Notes under the pieces: model-generated
The model's database searches: none
Told to the model about the DNA's origin: nothing
What the model saw: the letters and a program-made list of their open reading frames with translations, nothing else
NCBI GenBank assembly: GCA_016699575.1
Contig: CP064979.1
Span: 2,852,001-2,916,000 of the forward strand
Source of the DNA: Flavobacteriales bacterium
Lineage (GTDB): Bacteria > Bacteroidota > Bacteroidia > Flavobacteriales_F > PHOS-HE28
DNA length: 64,000 nucleotides
Reading direction: 5' to 3'
Position numbers and translations under genes: made by a program
Shown: in pieces, positions 26,032-34,700 of the stretch
Layout of the letters: every line of letters begins with the position of its first letter
Position numbering within the stretch: the first letter of the stretch is position 1

Positions 26032-26573
26032 TCCGCTCGGGATATTGGGTACAATGTAGTGGAGCGCGTCGATCTGATAGCGTGCAGGATTCACGTACTG
26101 ATCGCATTACAATCCCATGCATGTCCGTGCACGACTGGTCGATACATTCTCATGCGCAAGATGACGTGCATCCAAATAAGCCGTTCGAGCGCCTTGCGCA
26201 AGATCACTTTCATGTTCAAGGTCGTGAGGAGGACCAGCATTCGCATGGGCATCCCATTCTCAGCGAAAACTTGTTCAGATCATCTCCGAAGTTGAGGTCG
26301 TGTCCGAACTCCGTTTCTGCTTCCATGGTCCAGGGGCTTCCGTATATCCGGCAAAGAGAATGCTCCCCCGCATCTCCTCGCATGTCGCACTCGTCCTGCG
26401 GATCGCACTGCGGCTGACGCTCGCCTGTGGCGATCGTCCATCGGTCGTGGGCCTGTGGCCCCAAGTACTGCGCAGGCATGCCTCGTAGGTCTCTCAAACA
26501 TAGGGATCGTCCTCCGCCCAACTTATCCCTGCCATGCTTTGCTTTGTTAGTACCACCCCCACAACCGATCCGC
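26032..26573. other. 542-base spacer without a supported gene
   Basis: This divergent region separates the protease operon (minus) from an orphan response regulator (plus) and should hold promoters for both. Several short frames exist on both strands, but none has a start context, codon bias or motif I can defend. No hairpin terminator, tRNA or repeat was seen. Confidence 0.5.
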
Positions 26574-27236
26574 ATGGCGAACACACAGGAAGAAACCCCC
26601 GTGGCCATTGTGGATGACCACTACCTGGTGCGCGAGGGCTTTGTGCGCATGGTGGACCGCATGCCGGGCTACCGCGTGGCCTTTACGGCCGATGATGGTG
26701 TGGACTACATAGCCAAGTGCAAGGTGCACGGCGCGCCTCCGCTGGTGCTGGTGGACCTGAGCATGCCCATCATGGACGGCTTCCAACTGGTGGCCTGGGT
26801 GCGCGAGCACCAGCCCGGCACCCGCGCCCTGGTGCTGAGCCTCTACATAGAGGACGACAAGGTGCGCCGCGCCATGCAGGCCGGTGCCTGTGCCTACATC
26901 TCCAAGTGCGGCAAACCCGATGAGATCCGCGAAGCCCTGGACCATGTGCGCCTGTCCGGCTTCCACATGAACGAGCTGGTGCACCAGCGCATGCTGGTGC
27001 GCCCCGGCGCCGGCAAGTCGGGCGCACAACCCGAGGTGCCCAAGCTCACCGGCCAGGAGCTGGCCGTGCTGAGCCTGATGGCCGGGCCCGAGGAACTCAC
27101 CGTGGACCAGATAGCGGAGCGCTTGCACATCAGCCGCTACACCGTGGCCGACCACCGCAAGGAGATCTACCGCAAGCTGGATGTGGGCACCGCTGCCATG
27201 GCCGTGCTGAAGGCGCGCGAGCTCGGGTTGATCTGA
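26574..27236 (+). CDS. Orphan LuxR-family response regulator
   Basis: 220 residues from the ATG at 26574, where the receiver domain starts (PVAIVDDHYLVREGFVRMV). The phospho-acceptor is Asp61 in VLVDLSMPIMDGF. The C-terminal LuxR helix-turn-helix reads LTGQELAVLSLMAGPEELTVDQIAERLHISRYTVADHRKEIYRKL across two blocks. No sensor kinase is adjacent, so its input is unknown. The minisatellite begins 36 bases after its stop. Confidence 0.9.
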   Translation: MANTQEETPVAIVDDHYLVREGFVRMVDRMPGYRVAFTADDGVDYIAKCKVHGAPPLVLVDLSMPIMDGFQLVAWVREHQPGTRALVLSLYIEDDKVRRAMQAGACAYISKCGKPDEIREALDHVRLSGFHMNELVHQRMLVRPGAGKSGAQPEVPKLTGQELAVLSLMAGPEELTVDQIAERLHISRYTVADHRKEIYRKLDVGTAAMAVLKARELGLI

Positions 27237-27272
27237 GCACCGAGTAGTATGGTATAGCCCTCGGGTACGCGC

Positions 27273-27490
27273 GTGCCGCGCCACGATACGACCGTGCCGC
27301 GCCTCGACACGACTGTGCCACGCCGCAATACGACCGTGCCACACCGCAACACGGGTGTGCCACGCCGCGACACGACTGTGCCGTGGCGCCATACGACTGT
27401 GCCACGCCGCAATACGACCGTGCCACGCCCCGACACGACTGTGCCGCGCCGCAATACGACTGTGCCACGCTACGACACGACTGTGCCACA
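27273..27490. repeat. 21-bp minisatellite, eleven copies
   Basis: The core GTGCC recurs at exactly 21-base steps at 27273, 27294, 27315, 27336, 27357, 27378, 27399, 27420, 27441, 27462 and 27483. A typical unit is CGACACGACTGTGCCACGC with small changes. Because 21 is a multiple of three, every frame is a heptapeptide repeat, for example TTVPRRN on the plus strand and RGTVVSR on the minus strand. No frame has a credible gene start. The units touch one another with no unique spacers, so it is not a CRISPR array. Confidence 0.9.
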
Positions 27491-27498
27491 CCCCCGCA

Positions 27499-27508
27499 CC
27501 CGCTCGCG
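27499..27508. repeat. Left copy of 10-bp target-site duplication
   Basis: CCCGCTCGCG directly precedes the left terminal inverted repeat of the insertion sequence. The same ten bases follow the right end at 28951-28960. This is the expected footprint of an IS4-family insertion. Confidence 0.85.
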
Positions 27509-28950
27509 CAATGTCATTAAGTTAAGGAGTGCCTTGTGCTGTGATCAACGCGGTTGAAAAGTCGCGGTGTCGAGGGATCAACGGTGATCGGCGGGGAGGC
27601 TCTTTGGCCCATGGCACCAAGAGCGAAGCGCAAGACCAACCGTGGGATCCTCGTAACAGTGAGAAGATGTTTGGCCAGCGACGCATTGAGGGAGACCTTC
27701 AGGCGCTCGCCCAAAGACTTCACACGCCAACGCAAGATGCCCTTCAAGAAGGTGGTGCTCTTCATGCTGAGCCTCTCGCGGCGCAGCCTGCAGCTGGAAC
27801 TCACGGGCTTCGTGCGCGCCTTCGCCGACGGGGTGCGCAACGTATCGGGCAGTGCCTTCAACCAGAGCAGAAGGAAGGTGGAGCCCGGGGTGTTCAAGGA
27901 ACTCATGCGAGTGATGAACCAAGAGTTCTACACCGACAACGACGAGCGTGTGAAGCGCTGGCAAGGCTTTCGGCTCCTGGCCACCGACGGGTCCATCATC
28001 AACCTGCCGCATACCAAGGAACTGGGCGAGCACTACGGCGGCGCGAGCAACCAGCACGGCAACCGCACGGTGCAGGCGCGTTGCTCGGTGCTCTACGATG
28101 TGCTCAACAACATGGTGCTCCATGGCACGCTATCGCCCTGGGCGGTGGGCGAACGTGAACTGGCCTTGCAGCACTTGCACATGTGCCAAGAGGGCGACCT
28201 GATGATCTACGACCGCGGCTATCCCAGCTATGCGCTCATGTCGGCGGTGCTGGAGCGCGGAGCGCATTTCCTGATCCGTTGCACCCACAAGTTCAACCAG
28301 CAGGTGATCGACTTCGTGGCCGGTGGCCTGCACTCGCACACCGTGCCCATGGGCGCTGGCAAGAACACCCAGCACGGTCGTGGTCCGCAGAGCAATGATC
28401 GCATCAACGTACGCATGGTGAAGGTGTTGCTGGACAATGGCGAACTGGAAGTGCTGCTCACATCCTTGACCGATGAACAGCGCTATGCGACGGCCGTCTT
28501 CAAAGAGTTGTACGCCAAGCGCTGGGGCGTGGAGCGCTTCTACAACACCATCAAGAACATCGCCCGTGTGGAGCACTTCACCGGACACACCGATGTGGTC
28601 ATCCAGCAGGATTTCCATGCAGCGCTTTTCATGTGCAACCTGCACGCCCTGCTCCTCGACGAGGCGCAGGACCAGTTGCCCGCCGAGCACCCCGCGCGCA
28701 AGCTCTCCTACAAGATCAACAACAACGTGTCCTTCGGCTACATGAAGCAGGAGGTGATGCGCATCATGGCCCAAGAGGACGATGAGCAGACCATGCGCGA
28801 CCTGTCCGAGCTGTTCCTCTCCACCACCGTGCCCATCCGCCCAGGCCGCACTTTCCCACGCGATCGCGACAAGTACCGCACACGCGACAAGCCCGTCTAT
28901 CTCACCAACTCCAAACCGGCCCTGTGAGAACCCTTAACTTAATGACATTG
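27509..28950 (+). mobile_element. Intact IS4-family insertion sequence
   Basis: A 1442-base element with perfect 19-base terminal inverted repeats: CAATGTCATTAAGTTAAGG at 27509-27527 and its reverse complement at 28932-28950. It is flanked by a 10-base direct repeat (27499-27508 and 28951-28960) and contains one full-length DDE transposase. Perfect ends, a perfect duplication and an uninterrupted transposase suggest a recent insertion. The insertion point is 19 bases beyond the end of the minisatellite. Confidence 0.92.
27611..28927 (+). CDS. IS4-family DDE transposase
   Basis: About 438 residues from the ATG at 27611 (MAPRAKRKTNRG); an in-frame ATG at 27554 is also possible. The catalytic triad is visible: Asp codon 27986-27988 in LLATDGSIINL, Asp codon 28211-28213 in MIYDRGYPSY, and Glu codon 28532-28534. 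The last sits inside the IS4 signature Y-x2-R-x3-E-x6-K (YAKRWGVERFYNTIK). It would cut and paste the element by binding the 19-base ends. It stops five bases before the right inverted repeat. No frameshift was seen. Confidence 0.92.
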   Translation: MAPRAKRKTNRGILVTVRRCLASDALRETFRRSPKDFTRQRKMPFKKVVLFMLSLSRRSLQLELTGFVRAFADGVRNVSGSAFNQSRRKVEPGVFKELMRVMNQEFYTDNDERVKRWQGFRLLATDGSIINLPHTKELGEHYGGASNQHGNRTVQARCSVLYDVLNNMVLHGTLSPWAVGERELALQHLHMCQEGDLMIYDRGYPSYALMSAVLERGAHFLIRCTHKFNQQVIDFVAGGLHSHTVPMGAGKNTQHGRGPQSNDRINVRMVKVLLDNGELEVLLTSLTDEQRYATAVFKELYAKRWGVERFYNTIKNIARVEHFTGHTDVVIQQDFHAALFMCNLHALLLDEAQDQLPAEHPARKLSYKINNNVSFGYMKQEVMRIMAQEDDEQTMRDLSELFLSTTVPIRPGRTFPRDRDKYRTRDKPVYLTNSKPAL

Positions 28951-28960
28951 CCCGCTCGCG
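28951..28960. repeat. Right copy of 10-bp target-site duplication
   Basis: CCCGCTCGCG immediately follows the right terminal inverted repeat and matches 27499-27508 exactly. Just beyond it, GCCGCTCGC-ttgta-GCGAGTGGC forms a hairpin that may terminate transcription coming from either side. Confidence 0.8.
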
Positions 28961-29039
28961 TGCGCGCCGCCGCTCGCTTGTAGCGAGTGGCCTTCTGTCT
29001 AGGGCGTTGCGCCCGTCTCAAGTCCACCTGCGCGAGCCC

Positions 29040-29999
29040 TCACCCCGTCTCCGTCTCAATAATGTACCTCGGCCGTCCCTTCACCTCCTTGTAGATCTTG
29101 CCCACGTACTCGCCGATGATGCCCAGGCTGATCATGTTCACGGCGGAGAAGAACAGCACGATGAAGGTGGTGCTGAACCAGCCTTGCAGCGTGCGCCCGG
29201 TGAGCAGGGCCCACAGCGAGAGCACCGCCAGCCCAAGGGCCACTAGGGCCATGACCACACCGGCGTAGAACACCAGCTTCAGCGGCGCGGTGCTGAACGA
29301 GGTGATGCCCTGCCACGCCAGGCTCATCAGTTTGCGGTAGCCGTACTTCGATTCGCCCGCGTGCCGCTCCTTGCGCACGTAGCTGATCTGCTCGCTGGGG
29401 TAGCCGATGAGCGTGAAGATGCCGCGCAGGTAGAGGTTGGCCTCGCCGAAGCGTTCCAGGTCGGCGATCACGCGGGCATCGGCACTGCGGAAGTCGGCAT
29501 GGCCCCGCACGGCGCGCTTGTTCATCGCTTTGATCAGCCGGTAGTACACGGCGGCCGCCAGCTGCTTGCCGGGACTGTCCACCTTGCGGTCCAATCGCAC
29601 GCCGTACACCACGCGCTTGCCGTTGTGGTGGGCGTGCACCATCCGCGATATCACGCTAACGTCGTCCTGCAGGTCGGCGTCCATGCTGATGAGCACATCG
29701 GCGTGCGGCCGCATGGTGAAGAGGCCCGCGATGAGCGCGTTCTGGTGCCCGAAGTTGGCGCTGAGCTTCAAGCCCCTGATGCGGGCGTTGGCCTTCGCCA
29801 GTGCTTCAATCTCGCTCCAGGTGCCGTCACGACTTCCGTCGTCCACGCAGCAGATGAAGCTGTCCGGCGTGGCGTGGCTGCTGGCGGCAAGGCTGTCCAG
29901 CTCAGCCAGCAGCACGCTGGTGGTGTGCCCCAGCACGCCCTCCTCGTTGTAGCAGGGCACCACGATCGCGACTTTCAGGGGCTTCATACCGGTGCTCAT
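29040..29999 (-). CDS. GtrB/DPM1-like family 2 glycosyltransferase
   Basis: 319 residues from the ATG at 29999 (MSTGMKPLKVAIVVPCYNEE). The GT-A domain shows CVDDGSRDGTWSEIE, ANFGHQNALIAGL and the metal-binding DADLQDD. Two C-terminal transmembrane helices follow (LKLVFYAGVVMALVALGLAVLSL and TFIVLFFSAVNMISLGII), then the typical YVGKIYKEVKGRPRYII ending. Such enzymes move a sugar from a nucleotide sugar to a polyprenyl phosphate at the inner membrane, for envelope glycan modification. It stands alone here between the IS element and the defence-like island. Confidence 0.92.
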   Translation of the reverse strand: MSTGMKPLKVAIVVPCYNEEGVLGHTTSVLLAELDSLAASSHATPDSFICCVDDGSRDGTWSEIEALAKANARIRGLKLSANFGHQNALIAGLFTMRPHADVLISMDADLQDDVSVISRMVHAHHNGKRVVYGVRLDRKVDSPGKQLAAAVYYRLIKAMNKRAVRGHADFRSADARVIADLERFGEANLYLRGIFTLIGYPSEQISYVRKERHAGESKYGYRKLMSLAWQGITSFSTAPLKLVFYAGVVMALVALGLAVLSLWALLTGRTLQGWFSTTFIVLFFSAVNMISLGIIGEYVGKIYKEVKGRPRYIIETETG

Positions 30000-30045
30000 C
30001 GGTGGCGGCCAAGGTAGGCGGGGCCGTTGAGCACCCGCCCCTGCA

Positions 30046-30170
30046 CAAAACACGAACCCCGGCTCTCACCGGGGTTCGCTCATGTCAAGGGTTCTGGGCT
30101 ACTCCATCACCTGCAACGAATCGAACTTCACGCTTGCGCGCAGTTCGTTGCGCACTACCATGCGGCCGTT
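30046..30170 (-). repeat. Second copy of the SMC-gene tail plus terminator, downstream of the DUF262 gene
   Basis: These 125 bases align without gaps to 31905-32029, with about 13 mismatches counted by eye. On the minus strand they still encode the C-terminus NGRMVVRNELRASVKFDSLQ-VME and a stop, corresponding to NGRLVVRNEL...VME in the intact gene, followed by the same hairpin. Several differences are silent or conservative. The similarity stops abruptly at 30170, six bases from the stop codon of the DUF262 gene. This looks like the tail of a homologous gene from a relative, carried in with the DUF262 gene. Confidence 0.88.
30053..30078 (-). terminator. Hairpin terminator, copy downstream of the DUF262 gene
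   Basis: The arms CGAACCCCGG and CCGGGGTTCG enclose a six-base loop, and minus-strand transcription then enters TGTTTTG. It lies about 100 bases after the stop codon of the DUF262 gene and is the duplicate of the hairpin at 31912-31937. Confidence 0.75.
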
Positions 30171-30175
30171 GCCCA

Positions 30176-31852
30176 TCAGAAAGGCGATTTCCAGATTTCC
30201 CGAGCCACATCGGCAAGGGCTTTCTGTCGCTTGGATATCTGCTCCTCGGACCAGACGTCGTAGCGGTCGGCGATGGCTCGGGTGATCGCCAAGCCACTCC
30301 CTGCATACACAGGACGTTTTTCAGCGTAGGTTTTGTTCCCAGCCTCGTTGTTCTTGTTCTTTTCAAGCAAGGTCAGGTTTCCTAGTCTATAAGCACTCCG
30401 CTCCACCATTGTGTCGTCAATGCCCCAATCCTCATGAGGGGATTCGGGCAGAATGTGCTCGATCGTTAAACCTTCACCGAACGGATCGATGGCGGAACCG
30501 TGTTTCCGACGCTCAATCGATGCGAGCAAGTAGCGGACGATGTTGTTGTTCCTGGAGGTGTCCTTGAACTCGGCCGCAGCGAACGATGCCGCAAAGCTCT
30601 CGTCATCGGGGAACACCTCCCTCAGCCAAGCCGGATCGAACCGCTTCTCCTTGTGTATTCTCAAGGCGACCGCATTGTACACACGGTCCTGCTCATTCGG
30701 ATTCAATCCTCCAATGACGTTATACCGCAGTGATATCACACTACAGGCACGGAGTGCGCGGAGAAAGTCAGGGGCCCCCAGGCTCTCATAAGCTGACAGC
30801 AGAAGAGGCAGGGGTTGTTTCACTTGGAACAACCGAAGTTCACTGAGATGATCGGCAACCTCAGGTCGGCCCTTCCAGAGCTCATCTTCAGGGGACCTGA
30901 GCGCCATGAAGATGTCCGCCGTGCGCTGGAGGTCACGCAGCAACTGGAAAGCTTCCCCCTTGTTCGTTACCTCCTTTCTGATGACTTTGTACAGTTCGCT
31001 CTTACGGACATTACCTCTTCGACTGTTCCAATATGTGCGCAGGAATTCTTCGAAGCGCTCACCGCCCAAGACGCTCATGACGGCGCTCCAGAGCTTTTCC
31101 ATCTCCTGGAGTTCAGTCGGATGACGTTCGTCGCTGTCAACAACCGAAAAGAGATAGTTCTTCAAGAGGTCCGCTGAGGACAACTGTACGCCACGTGCAT
31201 TGAGCGTTTCGAAAACCTTGAAGGCGTTCATGTCGTCGCCAACGCGGATCACGGTGAAGACAAGCTTGTCGACCATGGTGTCCACGAAGCTTGCGAGCCC
31301 CTCCCCGGTTGTGAACGATTTCCGCAGCCGCTCATAGAACCATTGAAAGCACCCTCGCATCAACTTCTCTGACGCATTCGTTCCCCTGACTCTCGGTGGG
31401 GCTAGGGGAACGAGGTACGTTTTGAAGTAGTCATCGTTGTTGCGATTGAGCCTCAACTTGTTCGTGGACACGAGCGTTACCGGATCGAGATACCCGATGT
31501 AAGATCCGCGCAACGATTCTTGTCGCCGTTGATTCTTATCGCCGTCCGTTCCACTGTCCACAAGGTCTTGTAGGCACTTCAGAACGGCAAGAATGACAAT
31601 GCTCAGAGTGGTCAACCGCTGCTGCCCATCAATGACTTGGTGCAGCTTGTTGTTCGTTGTCTGCAACACCAAATACCCCATATAGTGCCCGTCGTCGTGA
31701 CCGCTCAGCAGACCTTGGATGTCCTGCCACAGATCATCCCATTGCTCAACAGACCAGGAGTAATCCCGCTGGAATTTGGGGATCTCGTAGGTGAGACCGT
31801 TGCCAAGAAGCTGTCTGTAGGTGGCGCTTGTGGTGTCCTGAATGCCGATCAT
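30176..31852 (-). CDS. DUF262-DUF1524 (GmrSD-like) nuclease-type protein
   Basis: 558 residues. The N-terminal DUF262 (ParB/sulfiredoxin-like) domain carries PKFQRDYSWS and the diagnostic DGQQRLTTL at 75-83. The C-terminal DUF1524 HNH-like domain has GLTIEHILPE (His466), LGNLTLL and the downstream Asn/Lys cluster. Fusions of these domains form type IV restriction enzymes such as GmrSD and BrxU, which use NTP and cleave modified phage DNA. The gene stands where a Wadjet nuclease gene might be expected, just after the SMC gene, and is flanked by two copies of that gene's tail. Third positions look less GC-rich than in the condensin genes, which suggests separate acquisition. Target specificity cannot be inferred. 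Confidence 0.9.
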   Translation of the reverse strand: MIGIQDTTSATYRQLLGNGLTYEIPKFQRDYSWSVEQWDDLWQDIQGLLSGHDDGHYMGYLVLQTTNNKLHQVIDGQQRLTTLSIVILAVLKCLQDLVDSGTDGDKNQRRQESLRGSYIGYLDPVTLVSTNKLRLNRNNDDYFKTYLVPLAPPRVRGTNASEKLMRGCFQWFYERLRKSFTTGEGLASFVDTMVDKLVFTVIRVGDDMNAFKVFETLNARGVQLSSADLLKNYLFSVVDSDERHPTELQEMEKLWSAVMSVLGGERFEEFLRTYWNSRRGNVRKSELYKVIRKEVTNKGEAFQLLRDLQRTADIFMALRSPEDELWKGRPEVADHLSELRLFQVKQPLPLLLSAYESLGAPDFLRALRACSVISLRYNVIGGLNPNEQDRVYNAVALRIHKEKRFDPAWLREVFPDDESFAASFAAAEFKDTSRNNNIVRYLLASIERRKHGSAIDPFGEGLTIEHILPESPHEDWGIDDTMVERSAYRLGNLTLLEKNKNNEAGNKTYAEKRPVYAGSGLAITRAIADRYDVWSEEQISKRQKALADVAREIWKSPF

Positions 31853-31904
31853 CTGGTGCCGTCTCGGTCCGCGAAGATACCGGCCACTGCCGGGCGCCTA
31901 GTGC

Positions 31905-32029
31905 CAAAACACGAACCCCGGCTTTCACCGGGGTTCGATCAAGTCAAGGGTTCAGGGTTATTCCATCACCTGCAGTGAATCGAACTTCACGCCCACGCGC
32001 AGTTCGTTGCGCACCACCAGGCGGCCGTT
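31905..32029 (-). repeat. First copy of the SMC-gene tail plus terminator (in the intact gene)
   Basis: This is the native 3' end of the SMC gene at 31958-34681 together with its terminator hairpin. It is repeated at 30046-30170 on the other side of the DUF262 gene, with a constant offset of 1859 bases and no indels. Confidence 0.88.
31912..31937 (-). terminator. Rho-independent terminator of the SMC gene
   Basis: The stem arms CGAACCCCGG and CCGGGGTTCG have a six-base loop, followed on the minus strand by TGTTTTGG. It starts 20 bases after the stop codon of the SMC gene. The DUF262 gene, whose start is at 31852, would therefore need its own promoter in the short stretch before it. Confidence 0.8.
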
Positions 32030-34681
32030 CACCGGGCGCAGGAAGTAGAGGGCGTCCACTTCGCTCACCGGCTCGGGCGCGGCGGTGATGGCCATGAAGC
32101 CGAGGTCGCGGCTCATGCGCAGCACGGCGCCGCGGTTGGTGGCATCGAGGCTGTGCACCTCGTCCAGGAAGAAGGGCACGCGGCTCAGCGGCGTGTGCTC
32201 CTTGGGGTCTTCCTTCAGCATGCTGCGCAGCACCAGCAGGTTGAACAGCACCTTGATGGTGATGGCGGTACCGTGTGATTCCACCTGCAGATTGTCGTAG
32301 CTGTGCACGCGGCCGTTGTTCACCGCAACCGTGAAGCGCAGGGTGAAGAGGTCGCCGTAGTTGAGCGTGATGCGCTCGCTGAGCTTATTGCGGAAGCTCT
32401 GGTACGCGGCGTCCAACTTCTTGCTGTCGTCGAAGAGGCCGGTATGGTCGGTTTCGGCCAATTCCTTCAGCGGCTCCACCAGATCGCTCTGGTCGATCAC
32501 TTCCATGCGCAGGCTCTCGAGGTTCGAGACGCTCACATTGCTGAAGCGGCGGTTGAGGGCTTCTGCGGCGCCACGGATGTCGTTGAGGCCGTTGAGGACG
32601 TTGGCGAAGTTGGCGCGCAGCAGGTGCAGGTAGTTGTCCCAGTCCTTGCGCAGGGCCTCCTCGAACGTGGGCAGACCGTCGATCTGCTCGCGCATCAGGC
32701 GAACCGTCTCCATCTCGTTCGCGCCGATGATGTCGCCCTTCAGCACGTTCTCGATCTTGCTGCGGAGCTGGTCCATCTCGCGGCTCATGTCCTTGTGCTC
32801 GATGGTGAGCTTCTGGTAGAGCGCAATGGCATCCTCCGGGTCGTTCGGCACGCTCACCAGCTCGCGGCCCTTGGCTTCCAGGTCGGGCGGTGGTGTGCAG
32901 CCTTCCAATAGGCGCAACAGGCGGTTGAAGCGCTCGTCCTCCTTGTTCAAGGCGGTGCGCTGTTCGAAGAGCTTCACACTGATCTCGTCGAGCTTCTCGC
33001 GGATCTCCTTGCGCTGGCCCTCGGCGTCGCCCTTCTCCTTGCTGATCTCGTTGTGGCGCTTCTTCAGGCGCGGCTCCTCACGACGGTCGTGCTGGTAGCG
33101 CTCCCACCGGCCCAGCTGCTCTACGTGTGCATCGCACTCGGCCTGCACCTTGGCGCGGTCCTTCGCGATCACTTCGCGGTTCTCGATGGCGTCCATCAGC
33201 TTGCGCAGACGGTCCTGTTCGGCTTGCAGATCGGCCAGCGCCTTTTTCATCGCCTTCACGTCCACCAGCTCCTTCCACGCGTTGCTGTTGTCCGGCAGCG
33301 GCAAGCTCACGAGCGCATCGCTGTACTTGTCGTCCTTGATGTTCTCGGCAACGCTCTTCAGCAGCGCTTCCACCTGCTTGCGCTTCTTCAGCTCCACACC
33401 GCCCTTCTCCACGGGCAGCTTCAGGATGTCCACGTTGAAGAGGCGCGAGAGGCCGTGCACCTCTTCATCGCTCAGCGACTCGCGCAGCTCGGTAATGAGG
33501 GCTTTGTCGAAGTTGGCGATGGCGCGCTCGGTGTTGGCCACGCGACCGGTCACCTCGGCGAGGGCACGGGCGGTGCGCTGCCGGTCGGCTTCTTCGGCGT
33601 TGCCCAACTGGCGGTTCAAGCCGTGCAGGCGCTCCTTGGCATTGCTCAGGGCCTCGCGCTCCAGGTTCTCCACGAAGTTCTCGAGGCCCTTGCCCAGCTC
33701 GGCGATGCGCTGCAGGTCGCCCTCGGCGCGGCCCTTGAAGCCGGCCAGTTCAGCGATCTTCTCGTCGAGGTCCTTGAGGATCTCGGCCGTGCTGATCTTC
33801 TCCTTCTCCAGCGCTTCCTGCTTGGCCACGATGGCCTCCTTCACATGCTTGTTGTGGTCGTGCGCTTTGCGGCGCTTCTCCATCAGGTCGCTGTACACGG
33901 TGGCCAGGCGCGCTTCCACGTTGAAGCGCACATCGCTCATGCCGATGTACTTCTCCAGCCGCTCGCGCTCGGTCTTCAGCGTGTTCAGCTTCACGCGGCG
34001 GTCGCGGATGCGCTCGAATTCCTCGGTCATGAGGCGATTGGCCTCCAGCGCGGGTTTGTTCGGCGGCAGGTTGGCCAGCATCATCAGGCTGCGCTTCATC
34101 TCGTGCTGGTCGATGCTGCGCAGGCTGAGCAGGTTCTTCAGCACTTCCTTGAAGTGGCTGTAGCGCTCGGTCTCGGTGAGGTGCACGATGCCCAGGCCGT
34201 TGCTCTCGCCCTTGGTTGCCACCAGCAGTGCTTCGCGCAGCAGCTGGGGTTCGCGCAGTTCGCGGTAGTTGCGCTCGGCGAGGGTGGTGAGCACGTCCTT
34301 CGGGTCGCGCACGCGGTCGTCGTCCGTGAGGAAGTCGCCCATCACGTAGCCGCCGTCGTAGGTAAAGCGCACGGGATCGCCGCCGCTGCTCTTGCTCACC
34401 CCACGCCAGCCGATGGTGTAGGTGCCCTTCGGCCCGGTGCACTCGAACAGCAGGTAGCTGTAGTGGTCGGGGAAGTAGTACTGGCGTGTCGCCTCCTGGT
34501 CGTGGTCGCCGAACGACATCTGGTTCCTGTTGTCGAGGTACAGGAACTGCAGCGTGTTGATCAACGTCGTCTTACCGGCGTTGTTCGGGCCAACGAGCTG
34601 GATGGAGTTGCTCAGGTCCACCTCCGCGTAGTCGTAGCTACCGGAGCGGATGGCGATGAGTTTGGTCGGTCCTAGTTGCAT
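31958..34681 (-). CDS. mksB: MksB/JetC-like SMC ATPase of a condensin operon
   Basis: 907 residues. Walker A is GPNNAGKTT at 31-39. Very long coiled-coil arms fill the middle (about 230-770, rich in Glu, Lys, Leu and Arg). Near the C-terminus lie a signature-like SHGTAITIKVLFNLLVLRSM and Walker B FFLDEVHSLD at about 837-846. This is the SMC-like subunit of MukBEF-related MksBEF/Wadjet complexes, which load on DNA with a kleisin and extrude loops. It is shorter than most MukB or JetC proteins I know. The kleisin and MksE-like genes precede it. A JetD/MksG nuclease gene is not visible in the window. The exact family (housekeeping MksBEF or Wadjet) is uncertain. Confidence 0.82.
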   Translation of the reverse strand: MQLGPTKLIAIRSGSYDYAEVDLSNSIQLVGPNNAGKTTLINTLQFLYLDNRNQMSFGDHDQEATRQYYFPDHYSYLLFECTGPKGTYTIGWRGVSKSSGGDPVRFTYDGGYVMGDFLTDDDRVRDPKDVLTTLAERNYRELREPQLLREALLVATKGESNGLGIVHLTETERYSHFKEVLKNLLSLRSIDQHEMKRSLMMLANLPPNKPALEANRLMTEEFERIRDRRVKLNTLKTERERLEKYIGMSDVRFNVEARLATVYSDLMEKRRKAHDHNKHVKEAIVAKQEALEKEKISTAEILKDLDEKIAELAGFKGRAEGDLQRIAELGKGLENFVENLEREALSNAKERLHGLNRQLGNAEEADRQRTARALAEVTGRVANTERAIANFDKALITELRESLSDEEVHGLSRLFNVDILKLPVEKGGVELKKRKQVEALLKSVAENIKDDKYSDALVSLPLPDNSNAWKELVDVKAMKKALADLQAEQDRLRKLMDAIENREVIAKDRAKVQAECDAHVEQLGRWERYQHDRREEPRLKKRHNEISKEKGDAEGQRKEIREKLDEISVKLFEQRTALNKEDERFNRLLRLLEGCTPPPDLEAKGRELVSVPNDPEDAIALYQKLTIEHKDMSREMDQLRSKIENVLKGDIIGANEMETVRLMREQIDGLPTFEEALRKDWDNYLHLLRANFANVLNGLNDIRGAAEALNRRFSNVSVSNLESLRMEVIDQSDLVEPLKELAETDHTGLFDDSKKLDAAYQSFRNKLSERITLNYGDLFTLRFTVAVNNGRVHSYDNLQVESHGTAITIKVLFNLLVLRSMLKEDPKEHTPLSRVPFFLDEVHSLDATNRGAVLRMSRDLGFMAITAAPEPVSEVDALYFLRPVNGRLVVRNELRVGVKFDSLQVME

Positions 34682-34700
34682 GTGATCAAAGGGTGGTCAT

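Noticed and set aside
27273..27490. CRISPR array
   Set aside because: Repeat units are contiguous with no unique spacers, and no cas genes are in the window.
27273..27557. Protein-coding heptapeptide-repeat gene
   Set aside because: The start codon lies within the repeat itself, both strands are equally open, and the frame runs into the insertion sequence.
33053..34675. 540-codon open frame on the plus strand across the SMC gene
   Set aside because: It is antisense to the coiled-coil SMC gene, has an odd His/Gln/Val/Leu-rich composition and no motifs. GC-rich codon bias opens the opposite strand.
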